Source of the DNA: Agapetus fuscipes
Taxonomy: Eukaryota; Arthropoda; Insecta; Trichoptera; Glossosomatidae
Direction: 5' to 3'
Length of the DNA stretch: 64,000 nucleotides
Assembly (NCBI GenBank): GCA_951799405.1
Contig: OX637335.1
Span: forward strand, 21,580,342 to 21,644,341
The notes beneath the pieces are model-generated. The model was given only the letters and a program-made list of their open reading frames with translations. It was not told the origin of the DNA and searched no databases. Both the position numbers and the translations under genes were made by a program. Within the stretch, counting starts at the first letter, position 1; each line of letters begins with the position of its first letter. This document shows, in pieces, positions 1 to 12,433 of this stretch.

Positions 1-54
1 GTCAAATAGACCCATTTTTTACTGCGTTGATATACCTACTGTATCATATTCTTA

Positions 55-312
55 GATTATAATCTAAGTTACAAACAGATATATGATAATTTTAAATGCA
101 AGCCTACAAACAGGCACGTGTAAGTTCGTGCTTACAAATGCTGCATGTGTAGTGTGCTACATTACTTACTTACAATTCAAAAACAAAACCTCAAATAACA
201 TAAGCCGAGCAACTTTTTCCGTCTTTCTCTGCAACAGGGGTGATGTTGAAAAAGTGAACCATTTTTTACAGCATGGATGGTCAGCCTCACATCAACCTTT
301 AAGTCAAGGGAT
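55..312 (-). repeat. R250 copy
   Basis: It runs antisense from ATAATCTAAGTTAC to AACCTTTAAGTCAAGGG. It carries a short insertion-like difference in the middle but both ends are present. Confidence 0.8.
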
Positions 313-799
313 TGCCATACGCATCAATTGATGAGTTACAATGAAATTCAACTTTACACTTTTTAAATAATTCTCGCCTACCCATCGTTCTACTAGAGGT
401 CTAAGGTCTACAATGATAGCAGGTATCGCCCGTAAATGGAATGCACGCGTTGAGTTATTTCGTATGTGTTTTTTGTAGTTTTTAAGGCAGACGCTCAATT
501 TTGAAATGTTATTGCTTCATTGTACGTATAGTGCATTTTTTTTGCACCACAGATTCGTATTTAACTTTGCAGTTGTTATTTTAAAATCTCTTTTGTACAA
601 CCCTTTCAGAATGAAAACGGTTTACAGTTTTCAAATGTTGTGCGTTTAATTTCATTGGAATTTCTCGTAAAATCTCAATAAAAATGTCGTATATGTGTTT
701 TCAATATTTAACAAAATATTACCTGAAATCACAGATAAGTAAAAGTGAGGCAATTTTTCTCATCGGATCATTAAATTTACAATTAGTGAAGACAGAAAA
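313..799. other. No gene recognised
   Basis: AT-rich sequence. I see no conserved ORF or repeat match. Confidence 0.5.
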
Positions 800-880
800 A
801 AGGAAAGCTTGTATAAAGAAGGTTATGACTCTGAATGAAATGAAAGAAGTGTGTAAGGACAAAAAAAAAGGCGGATAATC
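800..880 (+). pseudogene. RTE-like LINE C-terminal scrap
   Basis: The frame reads KRKACIKKVMTLNEMKEVCK followed by DKK and GG, matching the extreme C-terminus of the RTE-like protein (KRRKCMKKVMDMNELKEVCK). Only this 80 bp scrap remains. Confidence 0.75.
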
Positions 881-1045
881 TTTAATGTTGGCGGTTTAAT
901 CACTCATAATATTATGTTATTAAGAAACCTATTGACTTTCTGTGTTAAGATTTATTTTTAAGGTTCTGTTGTTTTTATATATCTACAAAAAAAACGCATC
1001 TAAATGTTTATATATTTATATATATCTAAAATTATTATTTGTATT

Positions 1046-1272
1046 TCTTGACTTATTTGTTGGAATGAGGCTGACCACCCATACTGTAATAAATGGTTCA
1101 CATTGCCAATGTCATCCTTGTTTCAGGAAAGGTCTGCAAAGGTTGCAGGAGGGCTTATGTTCATTTAATTTATAAGTACACTTGCAGCTTTTGTAAGTGC
1201 AAACTTTCACGTGTCTGTTTGTGGGCGTGCATTTGATATGAATTTTAAATGATAATATATCTTTACAATTTA
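1046..1272 (+). repeat. R250 copy, diverged
   Basis: The head TTGACTTATTTGTTGGAATG and the TTTACAATTTAGA end are recognisable. The TTAGA tail is worn. Confidence 0.7.
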
Positions 1273-2790
1273 GAAAATAGAGCAAAAAATATCATCTACA
1301 ATAATTGCTTTCATCATTCACAGCGTATTATTTCAGTCCTTGGTCTGAGACAAACTATTATCCCGTGAACAGGACAAACAAGGCTTTTGTTTGTCCTGTG
1401 GTGATAAGTCCTGTAAGGCTTACAAGGGACAAAATTATCTTGCCTAGTTACAAGTTTAATTTTCTGTGAGTGTTCTGAGACAATTATTTAATGAAAACAA
1501 AGAAAATTCTTGCTGGTTTTAAATACTTATTTCTAAGAGAAACCCCTTCCATGCCCTATATAGTTTCTTATCTAGGTCTAAAAAAGATCATTTCTTGTTT
1601 TCAAAACCATGTGCACACAATTAAATTCTTATATCTCTCCATCATAGACGGCATCCAACTTTGAACTTATCCCTAAATTCTGTGTTCAAGAATTCACAAG
1701 TCTGCAAGTAGAAAAATGTGCTAAACCTTTGTGATTTTTGTTCTGGAGTAACTAATTAATACGCGTGACTGTTCACATATGTAATTTGAAGTGTCGTCAA
1801 TCAATTAAGGTAGGAAACCAATATTTTTTTTCAAAATAGTGCTTGAAAAAGTATTCCGTACTGGGGTTCCGTATTCATATAGCCAGAATATTCAGAAACG
1901 AAAAGGTTAAGCAATACAAACATAAGAAACAAAAAACGTCATCAGGTATTTTCATAATTATTTCGCATGACCAAAGCCTCTGTAGTTTTGCGTCTACTTT
2001 TCTCACTTCCTGCACCAAAATCTTTGGTTTTTTTTTTAATTTCTCGAGATAGGAAGCAATTTAGTTCAAGAGTGTTTTTGTTTAGCCATCAAACATTATA
2101 AGTCCGTTGTATGGGTCTGTAAAACTTAATCACTTTTAAATTCTTACATTTTCGTCTTAGATTGAATCCAATCTAAGTTTGCATCTATTTTCCAACCTGC
2201 CATACATTATCTAGCTGTCTCAATCATAGTACTAAAGTACATCAAACTTTTATTTTTTCTTATATCTAAGTAAATTTAGATCCGTGAGTGGTCCACTCAA
2301 GCCTACTTATATTAGCAAGCCGTATCAGTCGTACCCTTTAGTACTAGATCACCACCATCCCACGAGACAAACAGATGTAGGATATTGTTATTAGGGGAGT
2401 TCTGTTACTATGCGGCCCTAGACTGTTGTTTCAGGGTAATGTTCTACACTCCGTGTACAAAGCAATGCATTAACTTTCTCCATTGCGTAAATCATGATGT
2501 AAATGAATATACGATAGCACTCCTAGAGAGGGATGTAGTTTGCATACATTTTGAAGGTTTACGCAATCCAGGTGAGTTTATACTCGGAGTTTTGTAGAGA
2601 TATATCTACTTATCTGAATAAGGGTTGCGTGTACAAACACTAAACCTGTGCAAATAGCAAATAGTCAGGTATTAGAAAAGTTAATATATTTGTCCGTTTT
2701 ATTCTATCTATCTGCCTTGTTTTATTAACCATGGTTTATTTGATAAAAAAGGCTTTTCATTAGTGGCAATATAGATTTAACTTTTAAGTC
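1273..2790. other. No gene recognised
   Basis: It contains only the small hairpin at 1.37 kb. ORFs here are short and lack family signatures. Confidence 0.5.
1369..1399 (+). other. Perfect 13 bp hairpin
   Basis: ACAGGACAAACAA, loop GGCTT, TTGTTTGTCCTGT. It is too short to be a miRNA precursor on its own. Confidence 0.6.
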
Positions 2791-2932
2791 CGATCGATAG
2801 CTCAGTTGGTAGAGCGCTTGCATTCCATGCCGTGAGCTCGGGTTCGAATCCCGCCGAGGCGAGGGTGTCAGAAATGATTTCCCGTTTCGGTATTTATTTA
2901 CTCTACCAACTGAAATATCGACCGGACTCCAT
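2791..2932. repeat. Inverted pair of SINE1 heads
   Basis: A sense head (2,791-2,885, with AGCTCAGTTGGTAGAGCGC and GGGTTCGAATCCCGC) faces an antisense head (2,893-2,932, TCTACCAACTGAAATATCGA). It could be mistaken for a tRNA gene, but the acceptor stem does not pair. Confidence 0.75.
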
Positions 2933-3327
2933 ATTTTTGGTGATAATAAAAATATACTCGTATACTTAGTTTCTTCTCTAAAAACCTATTTTTATTGAAA
3001 GCTATAAAGACAGCTTTATGCAAAAACGTTAAATATTCATAAAATGCTCTAAGCATTGTTACTTTTATGTAACCGTCACTGATAAAAACTTAATATCCAT
3101 CAAGGTTGACGTAGCGTTCACAAAAATGACGAACTTCCATTACAGGCGGCCGTAAAATATAAACTTTACTTTAATCTCCAGCATAAAAACTTTTCAAAGG
3201 CTTTAGAATTATTCCCCAAAGATGAAAATCTAATGTTATTTTATAATGTTAGCCATTTTTAAACATAAAAATCCTTCTTAGTTTTGACATAAAATCTTAG
3301 ATACCTGTTTCGATGTATTGAAGAACA

Positions 3328-3590
3328 CGCTTGACTAAGAGCTCTATATGAGGCTGACCATCCATACTGTAAAAAATATTCACTGTGCTAATGTCACTCC
3401 TGTTTCAGGGAATATCGGCAAGAGTTGCAAGGCTTATTCTCATTTGGGATTGGGGTTTTATGTTGTAAGTCTTGTGCTAAGGATTGTATTAACGCGAACT
3501 TGTACGTGTCTGCTTATGGGAATACTGAGTACATGTAATATGAATTTTCAATGTAATTTATCGTTGCGTCTTAGGTTATAGATCCATTTA
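3328..3590 (+). repeat. R250 copy, diverged head
   Basis: The head is altered to TTGACTAAGAGCTCTATATG. The body from GAGGCTGACCATCC to the CTTAGGTTATAGATC tail is clear. Confidence 0.75.
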
Positions 3591-3644
3591 TTCATATTTT
3601 TTCTTAAAGATCTATTTATACCTATTTAGATCTATTTATTTTGT

Positions 3645-3905
3645 GATGCAGAAAACCAGCTGTTCTTCCATCTTTTGGATGGTCAGCCTGGTAAATACTG
3701 GCCGTCTAGTATCTCGCGTACAACGATCCGAGTTATCCTTCCTTCACTCATGCGGTCTGCATGGTCCTTTCAGAACTGTCTCCTCTTCCTTCTCCACCTG
3801 CCAATGTCTTCGGTTCGATTTCTGAATTCTTTGATCGGTCTTTTAGTTTTGTTTCAGCAATGGCGCCAAGCGCTTACATCTTTGCTGTTCTGAGTAGAAT
3901 CTTGG
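3645..3905 (-). pseudogene. LINE reverse-transcriptase C-terminal relic (second family)
   Basis: On the minus strand the translation, with one stop, includes RRKRRQF, KDHADRMSEGRITRIV and GRPSKRWKNSW, matching the ..HV.RM...R..........GRP.KRW..SW tail of insect endonuclease-reverse transcriptase elements. The upstream part reads AIAETKLKDRSKNSEI, also typical. Confidence 0.65.
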
Positions 3906-4769
3906 CCTTATAAAGTCCGTCTATTAAAAGAAATTTAATATACTCTTATTTCAAATATATTTTTAACGAAAACTCAATTATTTAAATTTTATTTGCATGA
4001 CAAAATCCAGGCATCTTTCTTTCGAGGATTCAAAAGAAATCATTTGTTAACCTACAATAATAAAATAAAATGAAAATGCGTGGGTTAATTCACATTTATT
4101 TATAAAAGTTGTATTACAATTATACGGATTCTCTATAAACAATAATTGAAAACCATAAGAATAACACTAATGACTGTCTTGAAACAATACAAAATGAAAA
4201 GCCATTGACAATTACAGTGTTGCAAGAAAAATAAATACTGAAGCGCCGCCATATTGCCGGAAACTTCCCGCCAATATATTTTCGTCCGGGGAATGAATTC
4301 ATTTTATTGCTTCTCCCCGGCGCCTATTGTAGGTTATTTAAAACCCTTTTTATATCCGATTGCGTCTGTCTGATTGAAAAAGGCGTGGGAGGATCAAGTT
4401 GCCGATAAATAAGTTTTCCCGACAATGTTGGCAACACTAAAACCAACGCCATCTGTGTGATCCGTTCGCAAAGATATTAATGTTCTATTTTTGAATTTGG
4501 ATCATTTTTCGAGCTGGTGGTTATGCAACGACATACATATGTAACCAGCAAATTCAACCATAGACTTAAAAAATAGGCATACGTATATAAGGTAGGTAGG
4601 TATAAAATGAAGTTTTTTTTCTTTCTTTTTGAATTTTGATAGCCTTGCCATTTCTTTAGCTTTTTTTCACCTTCCTTCTTGACATCCAATTACTTATCAT
4701 CTTTTTGGTGTTTTTGAAAGACCTACAATATTGTACCTTCCGATTTCATCCATTTTTGGTAGGTCCCAG
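3906..4769. other. No gene recognised
   Basis: Mixed AT-rich DNA with a few GC-richer patches near 4.25-4.45 kb. No motif identified. Confidence 0.5.
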
Positions 4770-4940
4770 AATAAGGTCCGAACGTAAATTGATGTATATA
4801 GATAAAATTGTGTCGTCACACGGCCGAGTTGCTAGAAAAAAACTTATTTTTTTATTAGTTGCTTAGAACGGCACTCCCATACAAGACTGACGTTTCCTCG
4901 CAGAGAAAAATATTTCGACCTCATTGTTCTATTTTTTTGT
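4770..4940 (+). repeat. Family B interspersed repeat
   Basis: AGGTCCGAACGTAAATTGAT, the AAATTGTGTCGTCACACGGC block and CCCATACAAGACTGACGTTT define a family also at 10.83, 15.80 and 63.75 kb. Its ends and class are unknown. Confidence 0.65.
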
Positions 4941-5461
4941 TTTTACTATATGTCACTATAAATTTATACAACATATAGAAAAATACTATTTGGATAAATA
5001 AATAATTTGCCACAATGCCAAAACAAGGTTTTTTTTATGTTTATGTAAATAAACTGAAAAAATACATTTATAAAAATCAAATTAAACGCGTCTTATCGTA
5101 TGAAACGCGAGAAATCTTCTATTCTTGGAAAATATTCAGAAATGCTGTCGCTTTCTCCGAGTAGATACAGAATGTCAGAGAGCTGACAAAGAAAATATCA
5201 GCAGGTATTATTTCTGGATTAGTAGCCATTGGCAACCTCCGTGTTGCCTGGAGATTTCCTCAAAAGACCAGATTGCACACACACACTCTCACATTATTCC
5301 ACAGATCAAGCCTGGATTCCCGCGAAAAACAAAATTGTTCTTAATTCGAAATTCGGTAAATGCCTACCACGTAAGCTCTTTGTCCCGCCTACCTACACAT
5401 TTTTGCAACATTTTTTTTTATTAGAAAGTAAAAAAAATGTTTTAAAAACACTGTGTTTTAT

Positions 5462-5535
5462 TTTGATAAGTTGAGTATTTATTTTACCTCGAGTACTTTC
5501 GACTTGCTTAGGACATTTTCAAGAGGAAAATTGAC
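5462..5535 (-). repeat. Degenerate retroelement tail
   Basis: The minus strand reads CTTGAAAATGTCC...AAGTCGAAAGTACTCGAGG, a decayed relative of the palindromic tail at 15.3 kb. Confidence 0.35.
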
Positions 5536-5779
5536 AAGATAAAAGAGTAGATGATGAGAAGGATGAGCTGCGGCAAAGAGATACAATTAAGTAATAACAA
5601 AGGCGAAGCAGCAGGAATCTAAACATTGACCAAACTATAAGTATAACCCATTTTTTACGTAAAACTTTAGTCCTTTGTACATTTTTGGATTTTTTGGGGA
5701 AACTAAAAATAGAGTACCTACCTAGTCAAGACATCATCCACGTGATAATATACTATGGACTCAAATTTAAATTTAGAAC

Positions 5780-5890
5780 TTTTTATTTCGGCGGGCAAAC
5801 GTCACACTTCTGTGACAACAGTCGCAAGCAACCAAGCACAAAATATTTGTTTGCATTTTACGTTGTAACCCGGCCGTGTACCTTCCCAAT
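5780..5890 (-). repeat. Family B repeat, degenerate
   Basis: TTTCGGCGGGCAAACGTCAC and GTTGTAACCCGGCCGTGTAC show loose similarity to family B in antisense. Confidence 0.4.
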
Positions 5891-5987
5891 TTTGCCTGTC
5901 ATTTATTTGCTGAGCCAATTGATAACTGTTGGGCTAGAAGTGTGCAACTTTAATTAGATACGCATATTTAACTAAATTAGAGTTCCT

Positions 5988-6244
5988 TGACTAATAGATT
6001 GGTATGAAACTGAACACTCATACTGTAAAAATGGTTCACTTGGCCAGAATGTCACACCTGTATCAGGAAAGGTCAGCAAGAGATGCAGGGCTTAGTGTTG
6101 GTGAGATTAGTTTTTTTTTGTATGTAGGTACACATGCGGCATGTGCAAGCATGAATTTACACGTCTCTGCTTATGGACGTGCATTCAATATAAACCGAAA
6201 ATGGAAATGAATCTTTGCAGTTTGGATTATAGGTTAGATTGAAT
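5988..6244 (+). repeat. R250 copy
   Basis: It runs from GTTCCTTGACTAATAG to the GGATTATAGGTTAGATTG tail and is diverged in the middle. Confidence 0.75.
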
Positions 6245-7074
6245 GAAATTTTAATGAACATAGGAGTTATTTATTATTTTTCGCTTGATCACTTTACTTT
6301 AGAAGGTTTTTGGTTGAACAATTGTTAGCTGAACCATAAACCACGAGATTGAACGTTCACGAGACCGAATGTCCTTAACAGATGGGTCCGTCAGCACCCA
6401 GAACGTTCTTACCCTCGTCCGTCAAAACAACACCTAAATCAGTTCCTCACAAACATGTCCGGAACGACTAATACCTGGAACACGAGAGCACCTGTCTTGC
6501 ATAAAATTTTAATCCAGGTGTATTCATACTACTAAGCTCTGTATCATCGTATTAAACGTACATAAAATGATGGTAGCTTTGTTTTACTATGAAGCTTCAT
6601 TCAATGGTTTTTTGTCCTTGAAATTGTGTCAAATTCAAAATAAGAACGTATTTTTCTGTGTTGTAAAATAAAATAATAAAACTTTTTCCCTGATTCTAGG
6701 GAATATGTTTATTCTTCTGTGTCACTTATTTTATGGTGCGAGCTCATCTAAAAATAATTTTCACATTTTTTAATGCACTTAAATGATATACTTCACAGAA
6801 TACGCATAGATTATAATTTTTGTAATGTATTTTTTGTCCGTGACTGATAATCAAATCGTTTTCATAAATATAAAAAATTAAAATGTAATAGTAAACATGA
6901 ACTCGGCACAATAAAAAAAAATCCCCTCCTACACGACGTCACCCATAACAAAGTAAACAAAAAATGCGCTTTCAATAATCAGGATTTTTCTATATCATTA
7001 ATTTATGAGGCACTCACTTTGTAACCTTTCAGTTTTAAAATATTAAAAATTAAAAATCAAAACAATTTTTACAC
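6245..7074. other. No gene recognised
   Basis: AT-rich. Nothing matches the repeat families of this window. Confidence 0.5.
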
Positions 7075-7165
7075 GGTTACGGCGCGAGTGAAATTTACTA
7101 ATGTACGACCGGTTTCGAAAACAGTTGTTTAACAGCATTGTGAAACATGTGAATTTGACACTCAA
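7075..7165 (-). repeat. Degenerate retroelement tail
   Basis: The minus strand has AATGCTGTTAAACAACTGTT, then TTCGAAACCGGTCGTAC, comparable to the GTTTGCGAAACCGATCG part of the tail at 59.6 kb, but the CTGANGA half is lost. Confidence 0.35.
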
Positions 7166-7640
7166 GCTAAATGCAGTACGTGGCTTTTCATGTCTTTTCA
7201 AAACCACATAATATCGCATTTAAGTTATGACTCTGTTATACTTCTAGCCCAGCCAAGAGACATCACATTTTATCCCCACATTTTAAATATTCAAGGCCCA
7301 TTCCGAGTTTATACGAATGCTGCTTTATATTTCTAAAAGAGTCTGTTTATTGCTCTCCATAAAGCAAAACTACCAAAAAGATAAACCGCATCATCCTTTT
7401 TACAGCCTGTAAACTTACGATATTTCTCAACTATCAGGGGTCGCAGTTCCTCAACCCAAACCAAATCTACAAACTCCTTGTTATCACAAGTCCGAGGGTC
7501 CATCCCACGCTTTCAAGGGTCGGTACTCCCGAACCTCGAGTATATAACTTTACGTCCAAACTCATGCAAAGCGTTTAACCAAAAATTGTCAAGAAACTCG
7601 TAAAAAGTAACGTCGTTTGTGTAACGTCGTTAATTATCTA

Positions 7641-7895
7641 TAATCTAAGTTTCTAAGATATAATATTACATTTAAATTCATATATATACATTCCCATAAG
7701 CAGATACGTATTAGTTTGTACTTACACATGCCGCATGTAGACTTACAACATAAAATCTCAATCTCAAATGCACATAAGCCCTGCAACTCTTGCTGACTTT
7801 CCCTGAAACAAGGATGACGTCAATTGGCAAAGTGAACATTTATTTTTACAGTATGTTTAGTCAGCCTCATACCAACCTATAATTCAAGGAATAAA
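7641..7895 (-). repeat. R250 copy
   Basis: A full-length antisense copy from ATAATCTAAGTTTC to CCTATAATTCAAGGAAT. A small foldback element follows. Confidence 0.8.
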
Positions 7896-7923
7896 AAAAA
7901 TATATCTATGATTTCACAAACAG

Positions 7924-8118
7924 TGAATAAGAAGCGCTATTCTGCTTAATTCCTTACGACCTAAAGGCGACGAGATAGCGATTCGTGTCTAAAAATAATG
8001 TGCACTGTGATTTTTAGTTTATGGAGTTCTTTCACAAGCGCTAGCAAGCTCCGACTTGGATTGAAATGCAAAGTGTAAGGAATTTAGCAGAATAGCGCTG
8101 CAGCACTTATTCAGTTTA
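7924..8118. repeat. MITE-like foldback
   Basis: Arms TGAATAAGAAGCGCTATTCT (7,924 on) and AGAATAGCGCTGCAGCACTT (ending 8,113) are inverted. The right end CAGTTTACCTTTAAGGTGGC recurs near 41.88 and 47.89 kb. Confidence 0.7.
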
Positions 8119-8164
8119 CCTTTAAGGTGGCAAATGTTTTATTTTTGTTTTATTGAACTCCTTA

Positions 8165-8427
8165 TTGAGTTCCTTGACTTATAGGTTGGTATGCGGCTGA
8201 CCACCCATGCTGTAAAAAATGGTTCACTTTGCCAATGTCACCCCTGTTACAGGGAAGGACGGCAAGAGTTGCAGGGTGTATGTCCGTTTGAGATTGGATT
8301 TTATGTTGTAGGCTCACATGAGGCACGTGCAAGCGCGAACTTGTACGTGTCTTGGTTGTGGGAATGCATGTAATGTGAATCTCCAATGTAACATATCTTT
8401 GCAACTTAGATTAGATTAGATTGAATC
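8165..8427 (+). repeat. R250 copy, full length
   Basis: It runs from GTTCCTTGACTTATAGG to a three-unit TTAGATTAGATTAGA tail and is one of the least diverged copies. Confidence 0.85.
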
Positions 8428-8654
8428 TCCACAGTGAATACATCATTTAGTTTGCAACAATTGTGATGTATCCTTACATTAAAAAAGAACAGCTGCTGTC
8501 AGTGAAGACAACGTCATCTTGAAAATCGTTAGTTAAGTAATTAAATATTTACTGGCAAAATTCGGTGAGTAAAATATTATGATAATTTAACTAGAAATGA
8601 ATTTTAGTTAACTTTACTATACTTTAAAATACCGGCCTTAGAATAGAACCCTAA

Positions 8655-8895
8655 GGCCGTTTGTCCACCGCACGCCGTCACCGTCACGTCACCGGGAACG
8701 AGATGACGGCGCCAAAGTAGCGGTACATGTAATGTATTTATGTTTTGCCTGGTTATAGGCAATACAATATATAACCTATAACCAGCGAAATCGGTCGCGG
8801 TGGACAAAAGATCGCCGTCACATTAATAAAACTCGGCCCGAAATAATCTCGTTCTCGGTGACGTGACGGTGACGGCGTGCGGTGGACAAACGGCC
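8655..8895. mobile_element. PIF/Harbinger-like MITE with 50 bp TIRs
   Basis: Termini GGCCGTTTGTCCACCGCACG are inverted at the other end, with about 49 of 50 positions matching. TAA flanks both sides (8,652-8,654 and 8,896-8,898), the three-base duplication typical of PIF/Harbinger. A second perfect 11 bp dyad (CTGGTTATAGG/CCTATAACCAG) sits in the centre. It has no coding capacity and is GC-rich compared with its surroundings. Confidence 0.8.
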
Positions 8896-9324
8896 TAAAA
8901 CTCTAAGGTCGAGTTCAAACGTAAAGCTATATATACTCGGAGAGCAGGACAGGGGGAGGACCCGTGGAACCGGAACTGATTTAGGGTAGTTAAAGATGAG
9001 AGGATCTCCCTGCGGAAATTACAGACCCCGTCCGAGAAGCGTTGCGCCCCGTCTGTCTGCAGATTTACTTACTTATCCCATCTAGTTTGTACACACATTT
9101 TTTCGGCTCACTAGCGCATGAAACATATCTAGATTAGTTTATAATGTAACATTGGAAAATAGGCAGATTTCACTGAAAAGAAACTAGACCCATGGGATGA
9201 AATTGGATGGATCTTTTTTTATCGGAAATGTAAAGATAAAGGTAGAGAGAACATCTTTTAAAAATTGACTGATTCATTTTGTTCTTTATCGAAGTTTAGC
9301 AATCATCGTAGCAATTTGCATCTT

Positions 9325-9392
9325 CGATACTGCAGCACAAAAGAGGGATCTTGTGCCTCTGCCAAACTATCGTCTCATTGTCAAATTGACCG
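9325..9392 (-). pseudogene. LINE extreme C-terminus scrap (second family)
   Basis: The minus-strand translation RGTRSLFCAAVSKMQIATMI followed by AKLR and a stop equals the C-terminal LF.AA.SK..IA.MIAN. motif. Related scraps occur near 20.2, 37.2 and 51.5 kb. Confidence 0.7.
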
Positions 9393-9410
9393 CTTGTATC
9401 GCTCTTTACT

Positions 9411-9668
9411 TGACTTAGGTATATGTAGGTTTATATGCGGCTGACTACCCATACTGTAGAAATTGATTCCCTTTGCCAATGTCACCCCTGTTTCAGGGAA
9501 GGTCGGCAAGAGTTGCAGGGTTTATGTTCCTTTTAGATTTGGGTTTTTATATTGTAAGTCAACATGCGGCATGTTTAAGCGCGAACTTGTACGTGTCTGC
9601 ATGTGAAAATAAAATTATTGTGAATTCCCAACGTTACATATCTTTGCAACTTAGATTAGATTAGATCA
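9411..9668 (+). repeat. R250 copy
   Basis: The head is rearranged (TTGACTTAGGTATATGTAGG). The body and TTAGATTAGATTAGA tail are intact. Confidence 0.8.
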
Positions 9669-9949
9669 GATAAGAGAATATTGACATTCCAGTATCCTTC
9701 TCTAACGTTGGTTAACGGAAATATTCCAATGGATTAATTATTTCACTTCCCTGTTACGACACGTACTACAATAATTTAGGTTCATCCACCTACAACATTT
9801 CCATTTTTAGCACATATTAAAACACACGTTAACATTCAATTACTATATCACAAAAGTTAATTAAATTCGTTAACAGTTTGCCTTGTTAATTTCTCGTACA
9901 ACCCTTCAAATGTCAAAAATGAGTAACCTCCATCACAGGAATATTTACC

Positions 9950-10250
9950 CCATTATAATATTGAAGTAATTTATTTGGTTAGCGCTGTTTTGTGTGAATC
10001 ACACCTCAAGAACCCTCTGCAAACTTGGTCATCGCCATAGAAAGGGCAAGTTTTGAAGCAAGACCCAGTTGCTATAAAACTGAATGGACCTTTGGTGACC
10101 GGTCTTTGGTAAAGGTTTATGAATTGTTCAACTTAACGAAGAGCGTATTTGAAATAATGAATGACATTTTTTTGTGCTCCACCGGGTTTCGAACCTGTGA
10201 CCTCCCATTTACTAGTCCGAAGCGTTACCTCTAGTCTACGGACCGGTCAA
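9950..10250 (-). repeat. SINE2, full-length tRNA-derived SINE
   Basis: On the minus strand the head is GACCGGTCCGTAGACTAGAG, followed by GTCACAGGTTCGAAACCCGG (B-box) and GGAGCACAAAAAAATG. The body has CTTTACCAAAGACCGGTCAC and GCAACTGGGTCTTGCTTC and ends near AACAGCGCTAACCAAATAAA. Confidence 0.8.
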
Positions 10251-10544
10251 ACAGATATGGAAATGGCCATATTGTTAAAGAAAGTACAAATATTACCTTT
10301 GAAATATTTTTGAGGTACCCCGACTCTAAAACTTGCTTCCTAAAATATTGGAAATTTTAAAAAGGTAGCGTCTCGTTTATACAAGAAATGACAAAAAAAT
10401 AATGCTTCATAATGGAGTCGGAATATTCTGAATTCTGTGGCCCTACGTCACAGGTTACAATCTACTGGCATATAAAATCAACAGATAACATCAGTAAAAA
10501 AATATATATAAAAAAAAAAATATTGTAGATATTCTTGCTTGCAT

Positions 10545-10585
10545 AGAAAATCAGTATTTAATCAGTATTTAATCAGTATTTAATG
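10545..10585 (+). repeat. Short tandem repeat, 12 bp unit
   Basis: ATCAGTATTTA units repeat three times in an AT-rich stretch. Confidence 0.7.
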
Positions 10586-10825
10586 ATGAAATTGAAACCA
10601 GTTTTATCGGTCGATATTAATGACGTGACGTATTTAAATCTTATGCTAATATTTGACTACTATACTGATCGTGATATTTTAATTCTGTTTGCATTTTTTT
10701 TCACATTTGTTTACCGACAGTTTTAAATTTTAAATTGAACGGCAAAGCAGAAAAATCAAATTTGAAATTTAATATCCCATTGTTCACAATGACCGCTTGT
10801 TTAAATATTTACACTTTGAATGATG

Positions 10826-11190
10826 AACGAGGTCCGCACGTGAATTGGCATAGACAATATTGTGTCATCACCCAGCCGGATTACTAGCGAAAAGGCATAC
10901 AAATATTTTTTATTGGTTGTTAAGGAAGGCAGTCCCATACAAGACTGACGTTTACTGGCCAAGAAAAAGTTCCAAATTGAAAAAGTTCAGAACTCATTTT
11001 GCATCGTCAACTTTTTCTAAGATTGTATTGGAAAATTTAAAAATAGTAAAAGGCATACAAATATTTTGTTATTGGTTTCTAAGGAGTGCAGTCCCATTAA
11101 TGACTGACCTTTGTTCACCAAGAAAAAGTTTCAATTAGAAAAAAAAAGTTTTGATCTCATTTTGATTCGTCAACTTTTTTAAAGATTTTT
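10826..11190 (+). repeat. Family B repeat with internal tandem duplication
   Basis: The block from AAAAGGCATACAAATATTTT through GACTGAC.TTT and the AAAAAGTT segment occurs twice with a 158 bp period (10,890 and 11,048). Confidence 0.7.
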
Positions 11191-12354
11191 TTTATTTGCG
11201 CAATATTGACAATTTTTAAACATATTAATGAAACGTTCGGTTATTTCAAAATTGACAAATTAGTGATGCATTTAAAAATATCGCGTAACAAAGGAAAACG
11301 AAGGATGGCGTCTTTCTTTTGTAAGGTGAGATCATCAAAGGGCGTTTTCTTTATTATCCATGGGGGAGGTGGCTTACAAGACATTCTTTCTTTTCGTCCA
11401 GACAAATTAATTGCTTTTTGAGCAAGGAATACAAAAAAAAATAACGATTTTTAATAAATAACCGTAACAAAAATGACAAAATTGCCAAGGCATATTTTAT
11501 TTTTTATAAAAAATCGAAGTGAACATTTTTATTAGGTAGGTATAATATTTTGAAATGTTTTTTTTGTTGACGTTTTAATTTTAACGCAATAGCCGTTCAA
11601 TTTTTATTTAAAAAGTTTCAAACAATTGAAATTCTTTTATCTGTGAATTGGCATTTGAAAATAGAATATAATTTTGTAGATGTTGGAAGGTATGAAAAAT
11701 TATAAATATTTACCTTACGCTTTTTTGTGTTCTTTTTTTAAAGCGATAGCCATAAAAGATTTTACAATTTAATGTAAATTAATTTGAAAATGGAATACAT
11801 TTTACTTTTGTCTTAAATTAGTTAGGTAAGTTCTAACCTCAATTTTATTTTTCATTTTATTAAAACCAACCGGAAATCGTGACAACAATATTTTTGCTTA
11901 CACTTTGTATAATATTATACCTACCTACTCAAATATGCTTACTCTGAAAAGCCGAAAAGAAAATTCCAGAAGGATAAAAATGTAAATTTTTCCCTTTTGG
12001 GATAAGATCGTCCAGCGTCTGGGTATTTTGGTATTTGTAAAAAAAAATGCTAATCTCAGCTACTTGAAAATGACCTCTGAGTCCTTTCATACAAAGCAGA
12101 TTTTCCCTTGTCAAAAATTAAATTGATCTTCAAGGAAAATCTTCAGAGCTACGCAAAGTGTAAATATATACACAGTTTAACAGATTCAAGACTTATTTAT
12201 TATTCCAAATAGTTTTAAGTCTGTTTAAATGATTAGCTCTCAGTGAACAAAGTTACTCAAAATTAATTGGCAATTTAAATTTATGTACGCAGTTAGATAT
12301 ATTCACGTACTTTTTGCTGAACCTAAATAGATCCTTGAAAATTCTACTTTTGGG
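11191..12354. other. No gene recognised
   Basis: Very AT-rich with poly(T) and poly(A) runs. The 71-codon frame at 11,206 has no recognisable similarity. Confidence 0.5.
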
Positions 12355-12433
12355 ACTTATAGACTGGTATGATGCTGACCATTCACACTATAAAAATGGT
12401 TCACTTTGCCAATGTCACCCCTTTCAAAGAATC
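12355..12433 (+). repeat. R250 head fragment
   Basis: Only the first 80 bp is present, from GACTTATAGACTGG to TGTCACCCCTTTCA, after which similarity stops. Confidence 0.7.

Noticed and set aside
2793..2865. Possible tRNA gene
   Set aside because: It has A- and B-box-like segments but no paired acceptor stem, and it matches the head of SINE1.
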